In this document: piece by piece, positions 27,459-36,638 of the stretch | Numbering within the stretch: the first letter of the stretch is position 1 | Layout of the letters: each line of letters starts with the position of its first letter | Assembly (NCBI RefSeq): GCF_001509835.1 | Contig: NZ_JXTJ01000011.1 | Coordinates: forward strand, 62,001 to 126,000 | Length of the DNA: 64,000 nt | Direction of reading: 5' to 3' | DNA from: Allobosea sp. WAO | GTDB taxonomy: Bacteria; Pseudomonadota; Alphaproteobacteria; Rhizobiales; Beijerinckiaceae | The notes under the pieces: generated by a model | The model's input: the letters and a program-made list of their open reading frames with translations, nothing else | Database searches by the model: none | What the model was told of the DNA's origin: nothing | Position numbers and translations under genes: made by a program

Positions 27459-28472
27459 TCAGACGTCGCTCCGGTATTCGACGAGCTGCGCGCTGGCCAT
27501 GCTGGAATGGGCCTCGATGGGCGCGCCGGTATCTAGGCGCTCGATCAGCCAGCCGCCGCAGGCCTGCGCCAGTTCCTGGATCGGCATGGCGATCGCGGTC
27601 AGCTCGCCCCGCCACCAGGAGAAGGAAGGCTCGTCGCCGAAGCCGACGATCGCAGGCTCGCGCCCGTCGGAATGCGGGCGGCCGGCAATTGCCTGCAGCA
27701 CCGCTCCGGTCAGCTGCACGGCGCCGGTGATGATAGCACTCGGCGGCTCGGCGTCCGCGAATAGGGCGGCGGTGGCCGTGGCCCCGAAGCGCGGATCGGC
27801 CGGCGGTCCGAGATGCTCGGTCGCAAGTGCCGGGTCGAGCCCGGCTTCCGCGAAGGCGCGGCGGAAGCCGGCGAGGCGGTCGGCGCCGGTGGAATAGTCG
27901 CCGGTTCCGCCGATATAGGCGATGCGGCGATGGCCGCGGGCGATGAGATGGCCGGTGCCGGCGCGCAGGCACTCCATGTCGTCTATGCCGAACCAGGCTG
28001 GCGAGAGCTGGGGCACGCGGCGTAGCAGCTGGACATGCGGGATGCGCGCCAGCATCGCGCAGGTCTCAGGTTGCGGGTCGGGGGTGGGAACGATGACGAT
28101 GCCCGCCGCCCGGGCGCTCGCCAGCTGCCGGACATGGCGGCTTTCCGCCTCGGGATTGTCGGCGAGCGAGACCACGAGCTGGTAGCCGGCGGCATCGCAG
28201 CAGGCCGACAGGGCGTCCGCGATGGTGGCGTAGAAGCTGTTGCGGATGTCGGGCAGCATCAGCCCGATCAGCCGGCTCGATCCGCCGCGCATCATCTGGG
28301 CCGGCAGGTTCTCGACATAGCCCAGCCGCTGCGCCGCCTCGCGCACCATGAGCTTCATGCGCTGGCTGATGCGCGGATCATCGGCGAGGGCCCGGCCGAC
28401 CGTGGAGACGGCGACGCCGAGGCTTTCCGCCACCTGCCGCGCCGTCACCATGCCCGGCCCGCGCGTTGGCAT
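27459..28472 (-). CDS. LacI-family transcriptional regulator
   Basis: 337 residues: N-terminal helix-turn-helix (ARQVAESLGVAVSTVGRALADD, residues 10-31) with the hinge helix LPAQMMRGGSS, then a periplasmic-binding-like ligand domain (IGLMLPDIRNSFYATIADAL). Such regulators sense sugars or sugar acids. It starts four bases after the 2-hydroxyacid dehydrogenase stop, so it is the last gene of the kinase-enolase-dehydrogenase operon. A palindromic site at 31769-31786 before the first gene is the likely operator. The ATG at 28449-28451 is an alternative start. Confidence 0.9.
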   Translation of the reverse strand: MPTRGPGMVTARQVAESLGVAVSTVGRALADDPRISQRMKLMVREAAQRLGYVENLPAQMMRGGSSRLIGLMLPDIRNSFYATIADALSACCDAAGYQLVVSLADNPEAESRHVRQLASARAAGIVIVPTPDPQPETCAMLARIPHVQLLRRVPQLSPAWFGIDDMECLRAGTGHLIARGHRRIAYIGGTGDYSTGADRLAGFRRAFAEAGLDPALATEHLGPPADPRFGATATAALFADAEPPSAIITGAVQLTGAVLQAIAGRPHSDGREPAIVGFGDEPSFSWWRGELTAIAMPIQELAQACGGWLIERLDTGAPIEAHSSMASAQLVEYRSDV

Positions 28473-28476
28473 CGGC

Positions 28477-29430
28477 TTAGGCCGCAGCTTCGGGCGCGAT
28501 CTGGTGCAGCAGGGGTTCGCCGGCCGCGAGGCGGCGGCAATTCTCCAGCGCCACGGCGAGGCTGCGTTCGAAGGTCTGCGGCGTCAGCCAGGCGATATGC
28601 GGCGTCGCGACCAGGGTCGGGCAGGCGGCGAGAGGGCCGGGCTCCGTCATCGGCTCGCGCTCGAACACGTCGAGCCCGGCGCCGGCGAGATGGCCGCTCC
28701 GCAGGGCCTCGGCGAGGGCGTTCTCGTCGATTAGCTCGCCGCGGGCGGTATTGATCAGGATTGCGCCCTTCTTCAATTGCGCGAGGCGCGCGCAATCGAA
28801 CATCCCCCTGGTCTCGGCGGTCAGCGGCAGATGCAGCGAGAGGATGTCGCTCGTCGCCAGCACTTCGTCGAACGGCAGGGAAGTCGCCGCTGCATCCGGC
28901 CTCAGGCTGCGGTTCCAGAAGCAGACCTCCGCGCCGAGCGCCTGTAAGGCCGGCGTCAGCCGCTGCGGCACGCCGCCATAGCCGACGAAGCCGATCCGGC
29001 TGCCGCCGATCTCGCCGAGGCCGATCGCGTTCTCGACGCCGATCTGCCAGCCGCGTCCGGCGCGTGTCGCCGCGTCGAAGGCCGCGACCCGGCGCAAGGT
29101 CGCGAGCATCAGCGCCAGCGTGTGCTCGGCGACCGCCGCCGTATTGGTTCCCGGCATGTTGGCGACGGCAACCCCGGCATCTGCCGCGGCGGCGCGGTCG
29201 ATCGTGTTGACGCCGACGCCGATCTTCTGGATCAGCCGCAGTTTCGGCGCCATCGCGATCATCGCTGCGCTCACCGGCGTCAGCACGTGCAGCAGCACCT
29301 CGCAATCGGCAATCTCGCGGGCGAACCCAGCCTCGTCGCGCTGGTCGACGACGGCGATCCGCGGCGAGGCGACCTCAGCGAGCCGCGCTTGCAGGGCTGC
29401 GCCGGGCGAGAAATGGAACAGCGCCTTCAT
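28477..29430 (-). CDS. D-2-hydroxyacid dehydrogenase family protein
   Basis: NAD-dependent reductase/oxidase of 2-keto and D-2-hydroxy acids, 317 residues. It has the dinucleotide loop GFVGYGGVPQRL, which departs slightly from GxGxxG, and the catalytic triad: Arg in NTARGELIDE, Glu in FEREPM and His in TPHIAWLT. Phosphoglycerate, hydroxypyruvate and glyoxylate reductases are in this family; specificity is unknown. It starts four bases after the enolase-like gene in the same operon, which suggests a substrate of glycerate type. Confidence 0.87.
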   Translation of the reverse strand: MKALFHFSPGAALQARLAEVASPRIAVVDQRDEAGFAREIADCEVLLHVLTPVSAAMIAMAPKLRLIQKIGVGVNTIDRAAAADAGVAVANMPGTNTAAVAEHTLALMLATLRRVAAFDAATRAGRGWQIGVENAIGLGEIGGSRIGFVGYGGVPQRLTPALQALGAEVCFWNRSLRPDAAATSLPFDEVLATSDILSLHLPLTAETRGMFDCARLAQLKKGAILINTARGELIDENALAEALRSGHLAGAGLDVFEREPMTEPGPLAACPTLVATPHIAWLTPQTFERSLAVALENCRRLAAGEPLLHQIAPEAAA

Positions 29431-29434
29431 CGGC

Positions 29435-30730
29435 TCAGCTCGGGCCGTGGGCGAAGGGCAGGGCGTGCCAGCCGGCGAAGCGCGCCTCGCTGCCGAGCTC
29501 TTCCTCAATGCGCAGCATCTCGTTCCATTTCGCCATGCGCTCGGAGCGGGTGAAGGAGCCGACCTTGAACTGGCCGGCATCCCAGCCGACCGCAAGATGG
29601 GCGATGGTGACGTCCTCGGTCTCGCCGGAGCGGGCCGAGACGATGGTACCGAAGCCGGCGGCCTTGCCGGCCTCGAGTGCGGCGCGGGTGCCGCTGACCG
29701 TGCCGGACTGGTTCGGCTTGATCAGTACGGCGTTCAGCGCCTTGCTCGCCGCCGCCGCCTCGACACGGCCCGCATTGGTGACGAGGAAATCATCGCCGAT
29801 GATCTGGCAGCGCTCGCCGTAGAGCGCGGTGAAGGCCTTGAAGCCCTCGGCATCATCCTCGGCCAGCGGGTCCTCGATCGAGATGATCGGGTAGCTCTCT
29901 AGCCAGCGGCCGAGCAGCGCGATCATCCCGGCGGAATCGAGCTCGCGTTGCTCCAGCGCCAGCTTGTAGGCGCCGTTGCGGCCGAATTCGGAGGCGGCGA
30001 TGTCGAGCGAGATCGCTACCTCCTCGCCGGGCTTGAAGCCGGCACTCTCGATGGCGCGCATCAGCGTGTCCAGCGCTTCCTCATTGGAGGCGAAGGCTGG
30101 CCAGAAGCCGCCCTCGTCGGCGACGCCCTGGAGCTTGCCGGCCTGCTTCATCAGCGCGCCGGCAGAGCGGTAGACCTCGGCCGTCCAGTCCAATGCCTGG
30201 GCGAAGGAATTCGCCGCCGGGCACATCACCATGAAGTCCTGCACGTCGACGCGCCGCGCCGCATGCGCGCCGCCGCCAAAAATCTGGATCTCCGGTACTG
30301 GGATGCGCACCGGCCTGCCACTCGACAAATGGCGCCAGAGCGGTTGCCCGCTCGCATTTGCCGCGGCATGCAGCACGGCCATCGAGGTCGCGACCACGGC
30401 ATTGCCGCCGAGCCGGCCGAGATTCTCCGAGCCGTCGAGCGCGATCAAGGCGGAGTCGATGGCAGCCTGATCGCCGGCGTCTCGTCCGGCGAGCGCCGCC
30501 GCGATCTCGCCATTGACCGCGGCGACCGCACCGGTGACGTCGAGCCCGCCAAAGGCTGCGCCGCCATCGCGCCGGTCGAGCGCCTCGCCGCTGCCGGTCG
30601 AGGCGCCGGCCGGTGCGATGGCGCGGCCGCGAACGCCGCTTTCAAGCACGACATCGGCTTCGACGGTCGGCCGTCCCCTGGAATCCCAGACCCGGCGGCC
30701 GCGGACGGCAGCAATCCTCGTATCGGTCAT
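29435..30730 (-). CDS. Divergent enolase-family protein
   Basis: 431 residues with the full enolase fold, like housekeeping enolase that interconverts 2-phosphoglycerate and PEP. Metal ligands (Asp243, Glu286, Asp313), Glu206 and lysines Lys338 and Lys389 are present, as is the GAST loop. But the HRS motif is ARS: the active-site His (E. coli His369) is Ala366. The QEFM glutamate is Asp165, and the loop after NQ reads SGTVSGT with Gly for the usual Glu. It overlaps the kinase gene by four bases. It may be a paralogue with another substrate. Confidence 0.85.
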   Translation of the reverse strand: MTDTRIAAVRGRRVWDSRGRPTVEADVVLESGVRGRAIAPAGASTGSGEALDRRDGGAAFGGLDVTGAVAAVNGEIAAALAGRDAGDQAAIDSALIALDGSENLGRLGGNAVVATSMAVLHAAANASGQPLWRHLSSGRPVRIPVPEIQIFGGGAHAARRVDVQDFMVMCPAANSFAQALDWTAEVYRSAGALMKQAGKLQGVADEGGFWPAFASNEEALDTLMRAIESAGFKPGEEVAISLDIAASEFGRNGAYKLALEQRELDSAGMIALLGRWLESYPIISIEDPLAEDDAEGFKAFTALYGERCQIIGDDFLVTNAGRVEAAAASKALNAVLIKPNQSGTVSGTRAALEAGKAAGFGTIVSARSGETEDVTIAHLAVGWDAGQFKVGSFTRSERMAKWNEMLRIEEELGSEARFAGWHALPFAHGPS

Positions 30731-31740
30731 CGGGAAATCTCCTCGGTCCAGAGCTGGCGGATGGCCGCAAGACGCGCCACCGGCTTTACGATCAGCGGGC
30801 GGGCGACACGCCGGATACGGTCCTTGTCGGCTTCCGCGGTGATGTATTCGGCCGGCGACTTGCCATCGACCCGCGCCAGGAACAGCGCCGGCAGCAGCCG
30901 TGCAACCCGCGCCTCGATTGCCGCGCGCGGTTCCCAGTCGACACCCGCGAGATAGTTCTCCGCCAGAGCGTCGAAGCAGGCGAGAAAGCCGGCGCTCGCG
31001 GAGGGCGTCCACAGGCACTTCAGCAGGAGATGGTTGAGGCAGAAGGCGAGATCGAAAGCCGGCTCACCATACCAGGCGCACTCGGCGTCGAGGATCACCG
31101 GGCCCTTTGGGCCGACCAGGATGTTCTTCGGGCTGATGTCGCCATGGACGAGCGCGACCTTGGCGGCGAGGGTCTCGCCGGCCAGTGCCATCAGGGGGGC
31201 TGCGAGGTCGGAATGGACGCGCGCCGTCGCCTCCAGATAGGGCTCGATGCGAATCGAGTGGAAGGTGTCGTCATTGGCGAAGCGCCGGGCGATCTCGGCC
31301 GAGCCATGCGTGCCGGCATGGATGGCCGCGATCACCGCCCCGAGCCTGGCCGCGAAGGCCGGATCGGCGCGGCCGGCCCGCAGCTCCTGCTTCCAGACAG
31401 GATGGTCGGCAGGATCGAGATAGCTCATCGCGAAGATGCCGGCCTCGGCATCGCTCGCGAGAATATCGGGCACGACATCGGGCAGGATGCGGCCGGCCGC
31501 CTTCAGCCACTCGACCTCGCTGGCATTGCGCGAGACCGGCGCCAGCCAGGTCTGAGCGACACGCAACTGCGCCAGCGCCTTCTTGACGACGAAGACCCGC
31601 CGGCCGTTCTCGCTCTCGACTTTCCAGATGTCGGAGGCGACGCCGCCCGTCAGCGGCATCAGGCGCGCGCGGGTGGGGTCATCGACCAGTCCCGTGACCC
31701 GCAGGAAGTCGGAGACGGTCTCTGCCGGAATCTGAGCCAA
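30727..31740 (-). CDS. APH-fold small-molecule kinase
   Basis: 337 residues of the aminoglycoside phosphotransferase/choline-kinase fold. It shows the ATP lysine in FVVKKALAQLR, the catalytic loop HGDISPKNIL and the metal-binding DAECAWYGEPAFDLA. Such kinases phosphorylate hydroxyls of choline, methylthioribose, fructosamine, homoserine or antibiotics. Start is TTG at 31738-31740, with GAGGGG upstream; no in-frame ATG is close by. First gene of an operon with enolase-like, hydroxyacid dehydrogenase and LacI genes, so it probably phosphorylates a metabolite and not a drug. Confidence 0.8.
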   Translation of the reverse strand: MAQIPAETVSDFLRVTGLVDDPTRARLMPLTGGVASDIWKVESENGRRVFVVKKALAQLRVAQTWLAPVSRNASEVEWLKAAGRILPDVVPDILASDAEAGIFAMSYLDPADHPVWKQELRAGRADPAFAARLGAVIAAIHAGTHGSAEIARRFANDDTFHSIRIEPYLEATARVHSDLAAPLMALAGETLAAKVALVHGDISPKNILVGPKGPVILDAECAWYGEPAFDLAFCLNHLLLKCLWTPSASAGFLACFDALAENYLAGVDWEPRAAIEARVARLLPALFLARVDGKSPAEYITAEADKDRIRRVARPLIVKPVARLAAIRQLWTEEISR

Positions 31741-32103
31741 CTCGCCCCTCGCATTTATCGCATGATGCTGTGCTAACGATAGCGCAACGCTTGTCGCAAT
31801 GGCCCGATCGTAGGCGCTCCTGTCAAGCGCCAGTCATGCGTCGGCGCCATGCTGGCCGGCGTTTTGCGGGCCGAGATCGCCCTGTTCAGGCTTTGCCGGC
31901 AGCGGCGAAGGTTTGCGGAATGGCGCCGGGGACGGCAGATTGCCGTTTCGGCAGGGGCGGTCCGGCGATTCGGGAAACCCCGGGGATGGCCCGCCGACTG
32001 TAGAGCTAGGAGGCTTGCGGCCGTCCTTGCGGTGCCCGGATGGGCGCCCGGACGGCGGATGTCCGCGAGCCGGTTGGAAACCACGATCGTGCGAGAGGTG
32101 ATG
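31741..32103. other. Intergenic region between kinase operon and lipoprotein gene
   Basis: About 360 bases. It holds the palindromic LacI-type operator at 31769-31786 and the ribosome binding site for the lipoprotein gene (GAGAGG at 32093-32098). Open frames here have atypical composition and no family resemblance. I see no other feature. Confidence 0.5.
31769..31786. promoter_or_regulatory. LacI-type palindromic operator of the kinase-enolase operon
   Basis: TGTGCTA ACGA TAGCGCA: an 18-base palindrome with one mismatch in the arms and a central CG, the typical architecture of a LacI-family site. It begins 29 bases upstream of the TTG start of the APH-fold kinase, the first gene of the operon that ends in a LacI-family regulator. 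Confidence 0.6.
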
Positions 32104-32397
32104 ATGACACGCGCTTTCCGTTTTACCGCCGTTGCGGCCCTCGCGGCTTTGGCTGCGGGCTGCGTCTCGCAGTCGCGGCAGGTCGCTCCGCAGGTCTCCC
32201 CGCAAGCCAAGCGCATCGTCAGCGACGGTGCCGGCGGTTATGTCTTGCCTGACGGCACCCGCGTGCAGGTCGACCCCGCCGGCGGCTTCACCTTGCCCAA
32301 CGGAGCCTATGTCCGCCGCGACGCTTCGGGTGCCCTGAACCTGCCGAATGGATCGCGCTGCGTTCCTGACAGCCGCAGCAGCTTCGCCTGCCCCTGA
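32104..32397 (+). CDS. Small lipoprotein with LPxG-type repeats
   Basis: 97 residues: a lipoprotein signal peptide ending in the lipobox LAAGC (Cys at about residue 19), then a 75-residue periplasmic part. The latter holds three imperfect repeats of the form GG-Y/F-x-LP-D/N-G, namely GGYVLPDG, GGFTLPNG and GALNLPNG, spaced about 16-20 residues. Two cysteines near the C-terminus could form a disulfide. I do not recognise a named family. An ATG at 32101 is three bases upstream, but the one at 32104 has better spacing to GAGAGG. Confidence 0.7.
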   Translation: MTRAFRFTAVAALAALAAGCVSQSRQVAPQVSPQAKRIVSDGAGGYVLPDGTRVQVDPAGGFTLPNGAYVRRDASGALNLPNGSRCVPDSRSSFACP

Positions 32398-32449
32398 CGG
32401 AGGAGTTCAGCCTCCTCGATCGCCGTCTCGGCTTTCGTTGGACGATCAA

Positions 32450-32472
32450 GGGCGCGACGCAAAGTCGCGCCC
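32450..32472. terminator. 9-bp hairpin after the lipoprotein gene
   Basis: GGGCGCGAC and GTCGCGCCC pair around a GCAAA loop, 53 bases after the lipoprotein stop. There is no T-run, so it would be a weak or Rho-assisted terminator separating this gene from nap. Confidence 0.4.
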
Positions 32473-32690
32473 AAAGCGTGCGAAGCCATAAAATCGGTAT
32501 TTTGAAGGTATATTTGCGAGTCTGACTGACTCTGCATCCGTTGGCCGCCTCGGATACGGGCTTCCCCGCGGGAAATTCGCGCCTGGACGGCTGGACAGTG
32601 TCGCCTCCCGGTCACATACTCACATTAGAAAAGATACAGTTTGAGGCCCAGTTAGCGAGGCGTATGGCCTGCGATCGGGGAGCTGCGGCG

Positions 32691-32870
32691 ATGTCCGAGA
32701 ATGTCAGTGCTGGAACTGGTGAGACCCGCACCCGGCGCGATGAGATCCTGGCATTCATCATCCTTGCCGTCGTGATCTGGCCGCTCATCGCCGTTGGCGT
32801 CGTCGGCGGCTACGGCTTCCTCGTCTGGATGTCGCAACTGGTCTTCGGACCGCCCGGCCCTCCGGCGTGA
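32691..32870 (+). CDS. napE: Periplasmic nitrate reductase small membrane protein NapE
   Basis: 59 residues with one long hydrophobic helix (AFIILAVVIWPLIAVGVVGG region, residues 18-45), the usual form of NapE, an accessory membrane protein of unknown exact role in the Nap system. The start ATG 32691 has GGGAG upstream. It is the first gene of napEFDABC and the next gene begins 10 bases after its stop. Confidence 0.85.
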   Translation: MSENVSAGTGETRTRRDEILAFIILAVVIWPLIAVGVVGGYGFLVWMSQLVFGPPGPPA

Positions 32871-32880
32871 GGCGCCGGTC

Positions 32881-33390
32881 ATGGCCACCGAAACCCCGGA
32901 TCTCGGCAGACGCGGCTTCCTGACGGGGCGTCTTGCGCCGCCGCGCGACGCCGTCCAGCCACCCTGGACCCGCTTCGAGAAACTTGCAGCCGCCTGCACC
33001 GGGTGCGGCGCCTGCATCGACGCCTGCCCGCAGGCGATCGTCCGTATGGGCCCGGGGCGCTGGCCCCAGATCGATTTCAGCCGCAATGAATGCACCTTCT
33101 GCGGCAAATGCGCGGAGGCCTGCCCCGAGCCGGTGTTCGACCGGGCCTTGCCGGCCTTCCCACATGTGGTCTCGATCGGCGAGGCCTGTTTCGCCGTGCG
33201 CGGCGTGGTCTGCCAGAGCTGTGGCGATGCCTGTCCCGAGGGCGCGATCCGCTTCCGCCCCCGGCTCGGCGGGCCGGCGCTACCTTCGCTCGACGCTGAT
33301 CGCTGCAACAGCTGCGGCGCCTGCGTCTCGACCTGCCCTGCGGACGCGATCGTCATGGCGGCCCCGCTGGTGGAGGCAGCCCATGCCTGA
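32881..33390 (+). CDS. napF: Ferredoxin-type protein NapF
   Basis: 169 residues with an N-terminal RRGFLTGR segment and four cysteine clusters for [4Fe-4S] centres: CTGCGACIDACP, CTFCGKCAEACP, CQSCGDACP and CNSCGACVSTCP. NapF is cytoplasmic and helps assemble the iron-sulfur or molybdenum centre of NapA before export. It overlaps napD by 8 bases. Confidence 0.92.
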   Translation: MATETPDLGRRGFLTGRLAPPRDAVQPPWTRFEKLAAACTGCGACIDACPQAIVRMGPGRWPQIDFSRNECTFCGKCAEACPEPVFDRALPAFPHVVSIGEACFAVRGVVCQSCGDACPEGAIRFRPRLGGPALPSLDADRCNSCGACVSTCPADAIVMAAPLVEAAHA

Positions 33391-33661
33391 GCGTACACAA
33401 GCCGGCCTCGTCCACATCTCGAGCGCCGTGGTCTCGGCCTTTCCGGAGCGCTGCGCCGAGGTGGTCGCCCGGATCGAAGCCATGCCCGACACCGAGGTCC
33501 ATCGGGTCGAGGGCGGCAAGATCGTGATCGTCATGGAAGGCGCGAGCACCGGCGAGATCGGTGGGCGCCTTACCGAGATCGCGCTTCTCGACGGCGTTCT
33601 GTCCGCCAACATGGTTTTCGAACAGATCGAAGAACTCGACGACATCGGAGTGAACTCATGA
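33383..33661 (+). CDS. napD: NapA signal-peptide chaperone NapD
   Basis: 92 residues, cytoplasmic. NapD binds the Tat signal peptide of NapA and holds it back until the cofactors are inserted. The protein shows the NapD pattern [23 protein letters not shown] and the closing [19 protein letters not shown] at 33383 inside the end of napF, and its stop overlaps the napA start (ATGA), so expression is tightly coupled. Confidence 0.92.
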   Translation: MPERTQAGLVHISSAVVSAFPERCAEVVARIEAMPDTEVHRVEGGKIVIVMEGASTGEIGGRLTEIALLDGVLSANMVFEQIEELDDIGVNS

Positions 33662-36159
33662 CCCTGTCCCGTCGCGAGATGCTGAAGGCACAGGCGGCCG
33701 GCGTTGCCGCTCTGGCCGCCAATATGAGCGTTCCCGCCGAGGCCCAGCCGGTCACCGGCGGCGTCGACAGCCTCCAGATCAAATGGTCGAAGGCGCCCTG
33801 TCGCTTCTGCGGCACCGGTTGCGGCGTCATGGTCGGCGTCAAGGAAGGCAAGGTCATCGCCACCCACGGCGACATGAAGGCCGACGTCAACCGCGGCCTC
33901 AACTGCATCAAGGGCTATTTCCTCTCCAAGATCATGTATGGCAGCGACCGGCTGACCCAGCCGCTGCTGCGCAAGAAGAACGGCGTCTACGCCAAGGACG
34001 GCGAGTTCACGCCGGTCTCCTGGCAGGAAGCCTTCGACACCATGGCCACCAAGGCCAAGGAGACGCTGAAGGCCAAGGGGCCGACGGCGCTCGGCATGTT
34101 CGGCTCAGGCCAGTGGACGATCTTTGAGGGCTATGCCGCTACCAAGCTGATGCGGGCCGGCTTCCGCTCGAACAATCTCGATCCGAATGCACGCCACTGC
34201 ATGGCCTCGGCCGCCTATGCCTTCATGCGCACCTTCGGCATGGACGAGCCGATGGGCTGCTATGACGATTTCGAGCATGCCGACGCCTTCGTGCTCTGGG
34301 GCTCGAACATGGCGGAGATGCACCCGATCCTCTGGACGAGGGTGACCGACCGGCGGCTCGGCCAGCCGCATGTCAAGGTCGCGGTGCTCTCGACCTTCAC
34401 CCATCGCAGCTCCGACCTCGCCGACATTCCGATCGTCTTCAAGCCGGGCACGGACCTCGCGATCCTGAACTACATCGCCAACCACATCATCTCGACCGGA
34501 CGGGTGAACAAGGAGTTCGTCGAGAAGCACACCACCTTCGTCAAGGGCGCGACCGAGATCGGCTATGGCCTGCGGCCGGATGATCCGCGCGAGGTCAAGG
34601 CCAGGAAGGCGGCTGATCCCGGCGCGACCACGCCGAGCGACTTCCAGGCCTATGCCGACTTCGTCAAGGACTATACGCTGGAGAAGGTCTCGGCGCTGAC
34701 CGGGGTCGAGCCCGGTTTCCTGCAGCAGCTCGCCGAGCTCTATGCCGACCCCAAGCGCAAGGTCGTCTCGTTCTGGACTATGGGCTTCAACCAGCATGTG
34801 CGCGGCGTCTGGGCCAACCAGCTCGTCTACAACCTGCACCTGCTCACCGGTAAGATCTCCGAGCCCGGCAACAGCCCGTTCTCGCTGACCGGCCAGCCCT
34901 CGGCCTGCGGCACGGCGCGCGAGGTCGGCACCTTCGCCCACCGCCTGCCGGCGGACATGACGGTGACCAACCCCGAGCATCGCAAGCACACAGAGGAGAT
35001 CTGGCGCGTCCCGCCCGGCATCATCCCGGACAAGCCCGGCTACCACGCCGTCGAGCAGGACCGGATGCTCAAGGACGGTAAGCTCAATTTCTACTGGATC
35101 CAGGTCAACAACAACCTCCAGGCGGCTCCCAACAGCTCCGGCGAGACCTATCCGGGCTATCGCAATCCCGAGAACTTCATCGTCGTCTCCGACGCCTACC
35201 CGACCGTCACCGCGATGGCGGCGGATCTGATCCTGCCGGCGGCGATGTGGGTCGAGAAGGAGGGCGCCTACGGCAATGCCGAGCGGCGCACCCATGTCTG
35301 GCACCAGCTCGTCAATGCGCCCGGCCAGGCCCGCTCCGATCTCTGGCAGCTGATGGAGTTCTCCAAGCGCTTCACCACCGACGAGGTCTGGCCGCCGGAG
35401 ATCCTCGACGCCAATCCGAACTATCGCGGCAAGACCCTGTTCGACGTGCTGTTCCGCAACGGCAATGTCGACAAGTTCCCGCTCTCGGAGACCAGCCCCG
35501 AATACGAGAACCAGGAATCCAAGGATTTCGGCTTCTACGTCCACAAGGGCCTGTTCGAGGAATACGCCACCTTCGGCCGCGGCCATGGCCATGATCTCGG
35601 ACCGTACGAGCTCTATCACGAGGTCCGCGGCCTGCGCTGGCCGGTGGTCGACGGCAAGGAGACGCTCTGGCGCTATCGCGAGGGCCTCGACCCCTATGTG
35701 AAGCCGGGCAAGGGCGTCGAGTTCTACGGCAACAAGGACGGCAAGGCCCGCATCATCGCGGTGCCCTACGAGCCGCCGGCGGAATCGCCGGATGGCGAAT
35801 ACGACCTCTGGCTGGTCACCGGCCGCGTGCTCGAGCACTGGCATTCCGGCTCGATGACGATGCGCGTGCCCGAGCTCTACAAGGCCTTCCCGGGGGCGCG
35901 CTGCTTCATGCATCCCGAGGACGCCCGCAAGCGCGGGCTCAACCAGGGCGCCGAGATCAGGCTGATCTCGCGGCGCGGCGAGATGCGCACCCGTGTCGAG
36001 ACCCGCGGGCGCAACCGCATGCCGCCCGGCGTCGTCTTCGTGCCCTGGTTCGACGCCAGCCAGCTGATCAACAAGACGACGCTCGACGCCACAGATCCCA
36101 TCTCCAAGCAGACGGATTTCAAGAAATGCGCGGTCAAGATCGTTCCGGTCACCGCCTGA
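33658..36159 (+). CDS. napA: Periplasmic nitrate reductase catalytic subunit NapA
   Basis: Reduces nitrate to nitrite in the periplasm at a molybdenum bis-MGD centre. 833 residues: a Tat signal (SRREMLK at residues 4-10), a [4Fe-4S] site from Cys48, Cys51, Cys55 and Cys83, and the molybdenum ligand Cys181 in ARHCMASA. The molybdopterin domains run to the C-terminus ([21 protein letters not shown] split over the last 35 residues). Length is normal. Electrons come from NapB and NapC, encoded directly downstream. Confidence 0.97.
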   Translation: MTLSRREMLKAQAAGVAALAANMSVPAEAQPVTGGVDSLQIKWSKAPCRFCGTGCGVMVGVKEGKVIATHGDMKADVNRGLNCIKGYFLSKIMYGSDRLTQPLLRKKNGVYAKDGEFTPVSWQEAFDTMATKAKETLKAKGPTALGMFGSGQWTIFEGYAATKLMRAGFRSNNLDPNARHCMASAAYAFMRTFGMDEPMGCYDDFEHADAFVLWGSNMAEMHPILWTRVTDRRLGQPHVKVAVLSTFTHRSSDLADIPIVFKPGTDLAILNYIANHIISTGRVNKEFVEKHTTFVKGATEIGYGLRPDDPREVKARKAADPGATTPSDFQAYADFVKDYTLEKVSALTGVEPGFLQQLAELYADPKRKVVSFWTMGFNQHVRGVWANQLVYNLHLLTGKISEPGNSPFSLTGQPSACGTAREVGTFAHRLPADMTVTNPEHRKHTEEIWRVPPGIIPDKPGYHAVEQDRMLKDGKLNFYWIQVNNNLQAAPNSSGETYPGYRNPENFIVVSDAYPTVTAMAADLILPAAMWVEKEGAYGNAERRTHVWHQLVNAPGQARSDLWQLMEFSKRFTTDEVWPPEILDANPNYRGKTLFDVLFRNGNVDKFPLSETSPEYENQESKDFGFYVHKGLFEEYATFGRGHGHDLGPYELYHEVRGLRWPVVDGKETLWRYREGLDPYVKPGKGVEFYGNKDGKARIIAVPYEPPAESPDGEYDLWLVTGRVLEHWHSGSMTMRVPELYKAFPGARCFMHPEDARKRGLNQGAEIRLISRRGEMRTRVETRGRNRMPPGVVFVPWFDASQLINKTTLDATDPISKQTDFKKCAVKIVPVTA

Positions 36160-36629
36160 TGCGCGCGCGGACCGTTCTCGGGGCCGCGCTGGCGGCCTGC
36201 ATCGTCCTGGTCTTCGGGGCGGCCTTCTCGCAGGAGGGCGCGCCGGTGAAGATCGTCCCGCGGCTGACCGGTACGGCCCAGCCCATGGAACTCGACAGGG
36301 TCCCGGCGCTTGGCCGGCCGATCGTCGACGACGTCAAGCGCATGCGGAATTATCCCGAGCAGCCCCCGGTGATCCCGCATTCGATCGATGGCTACCAGCT
36401 GACGCTGAACACCAATCGCTGCATGGACTGCCACAAGCGCGAATTCACCGAGGGCTCTGGCGCCCCGATGATCAGCATCACGCATTTCCAGGATCGCGAC
36501 GGTCAGGTTCTCTCCGACGTGACGCCGCGGCGCTATTTCTGCACCGCCTGCCATGTCCAGCAGACCGATGTGCCGCCTTTGGTCCAGAATACCTTCCAGG
36601 ACGCCAAAGACATTGGCCGCAAGCGGTAA
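36159..36629 (+). CDS. napB: Periplasmic nitrate reductase diheme cytochrome NapB
   Basis: 156 residues with a signal peptide ([19 protein letters not shown]) and two c-type heme sites, CMDCH and CTACH, with histidines for bis-His ligation. It passes electrons from NapC to NapA. The ATG overlaps the napA stop by one base (TGATG). An earlier in-frame ATG exists inside napA but would spoil the signal peptide. Confidence 0.94.
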   Translation: MRARTVLGAALAACIVLVFGAAFSQEGAPVKIVPRLTGTAQPMELDRVPALGRPIVDDVKRMRNYPEQPPVIPHSIDGYQLTLNTNRCMDCHKREFTEGSGAPMISITHFQDRDGQVLSDVTPRRYFCTACHVQQTDVPPLVQNTFQDAKDIGRKR

Positions 36630-36638
36630 CGGGGCGGC

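Noticed and set aside
32398-32690. Possible FNR/NnrR-type site upstream of napE
   Set aside because: I found no TTGAT-N4-ATCAA or close variant by eye; nothing to report beyond the 9-bp hairpin.
34105-35913. 600-codon minus frame inside napA
   Set aside because: Antisense to napA, whose cofactor motifs are intact.
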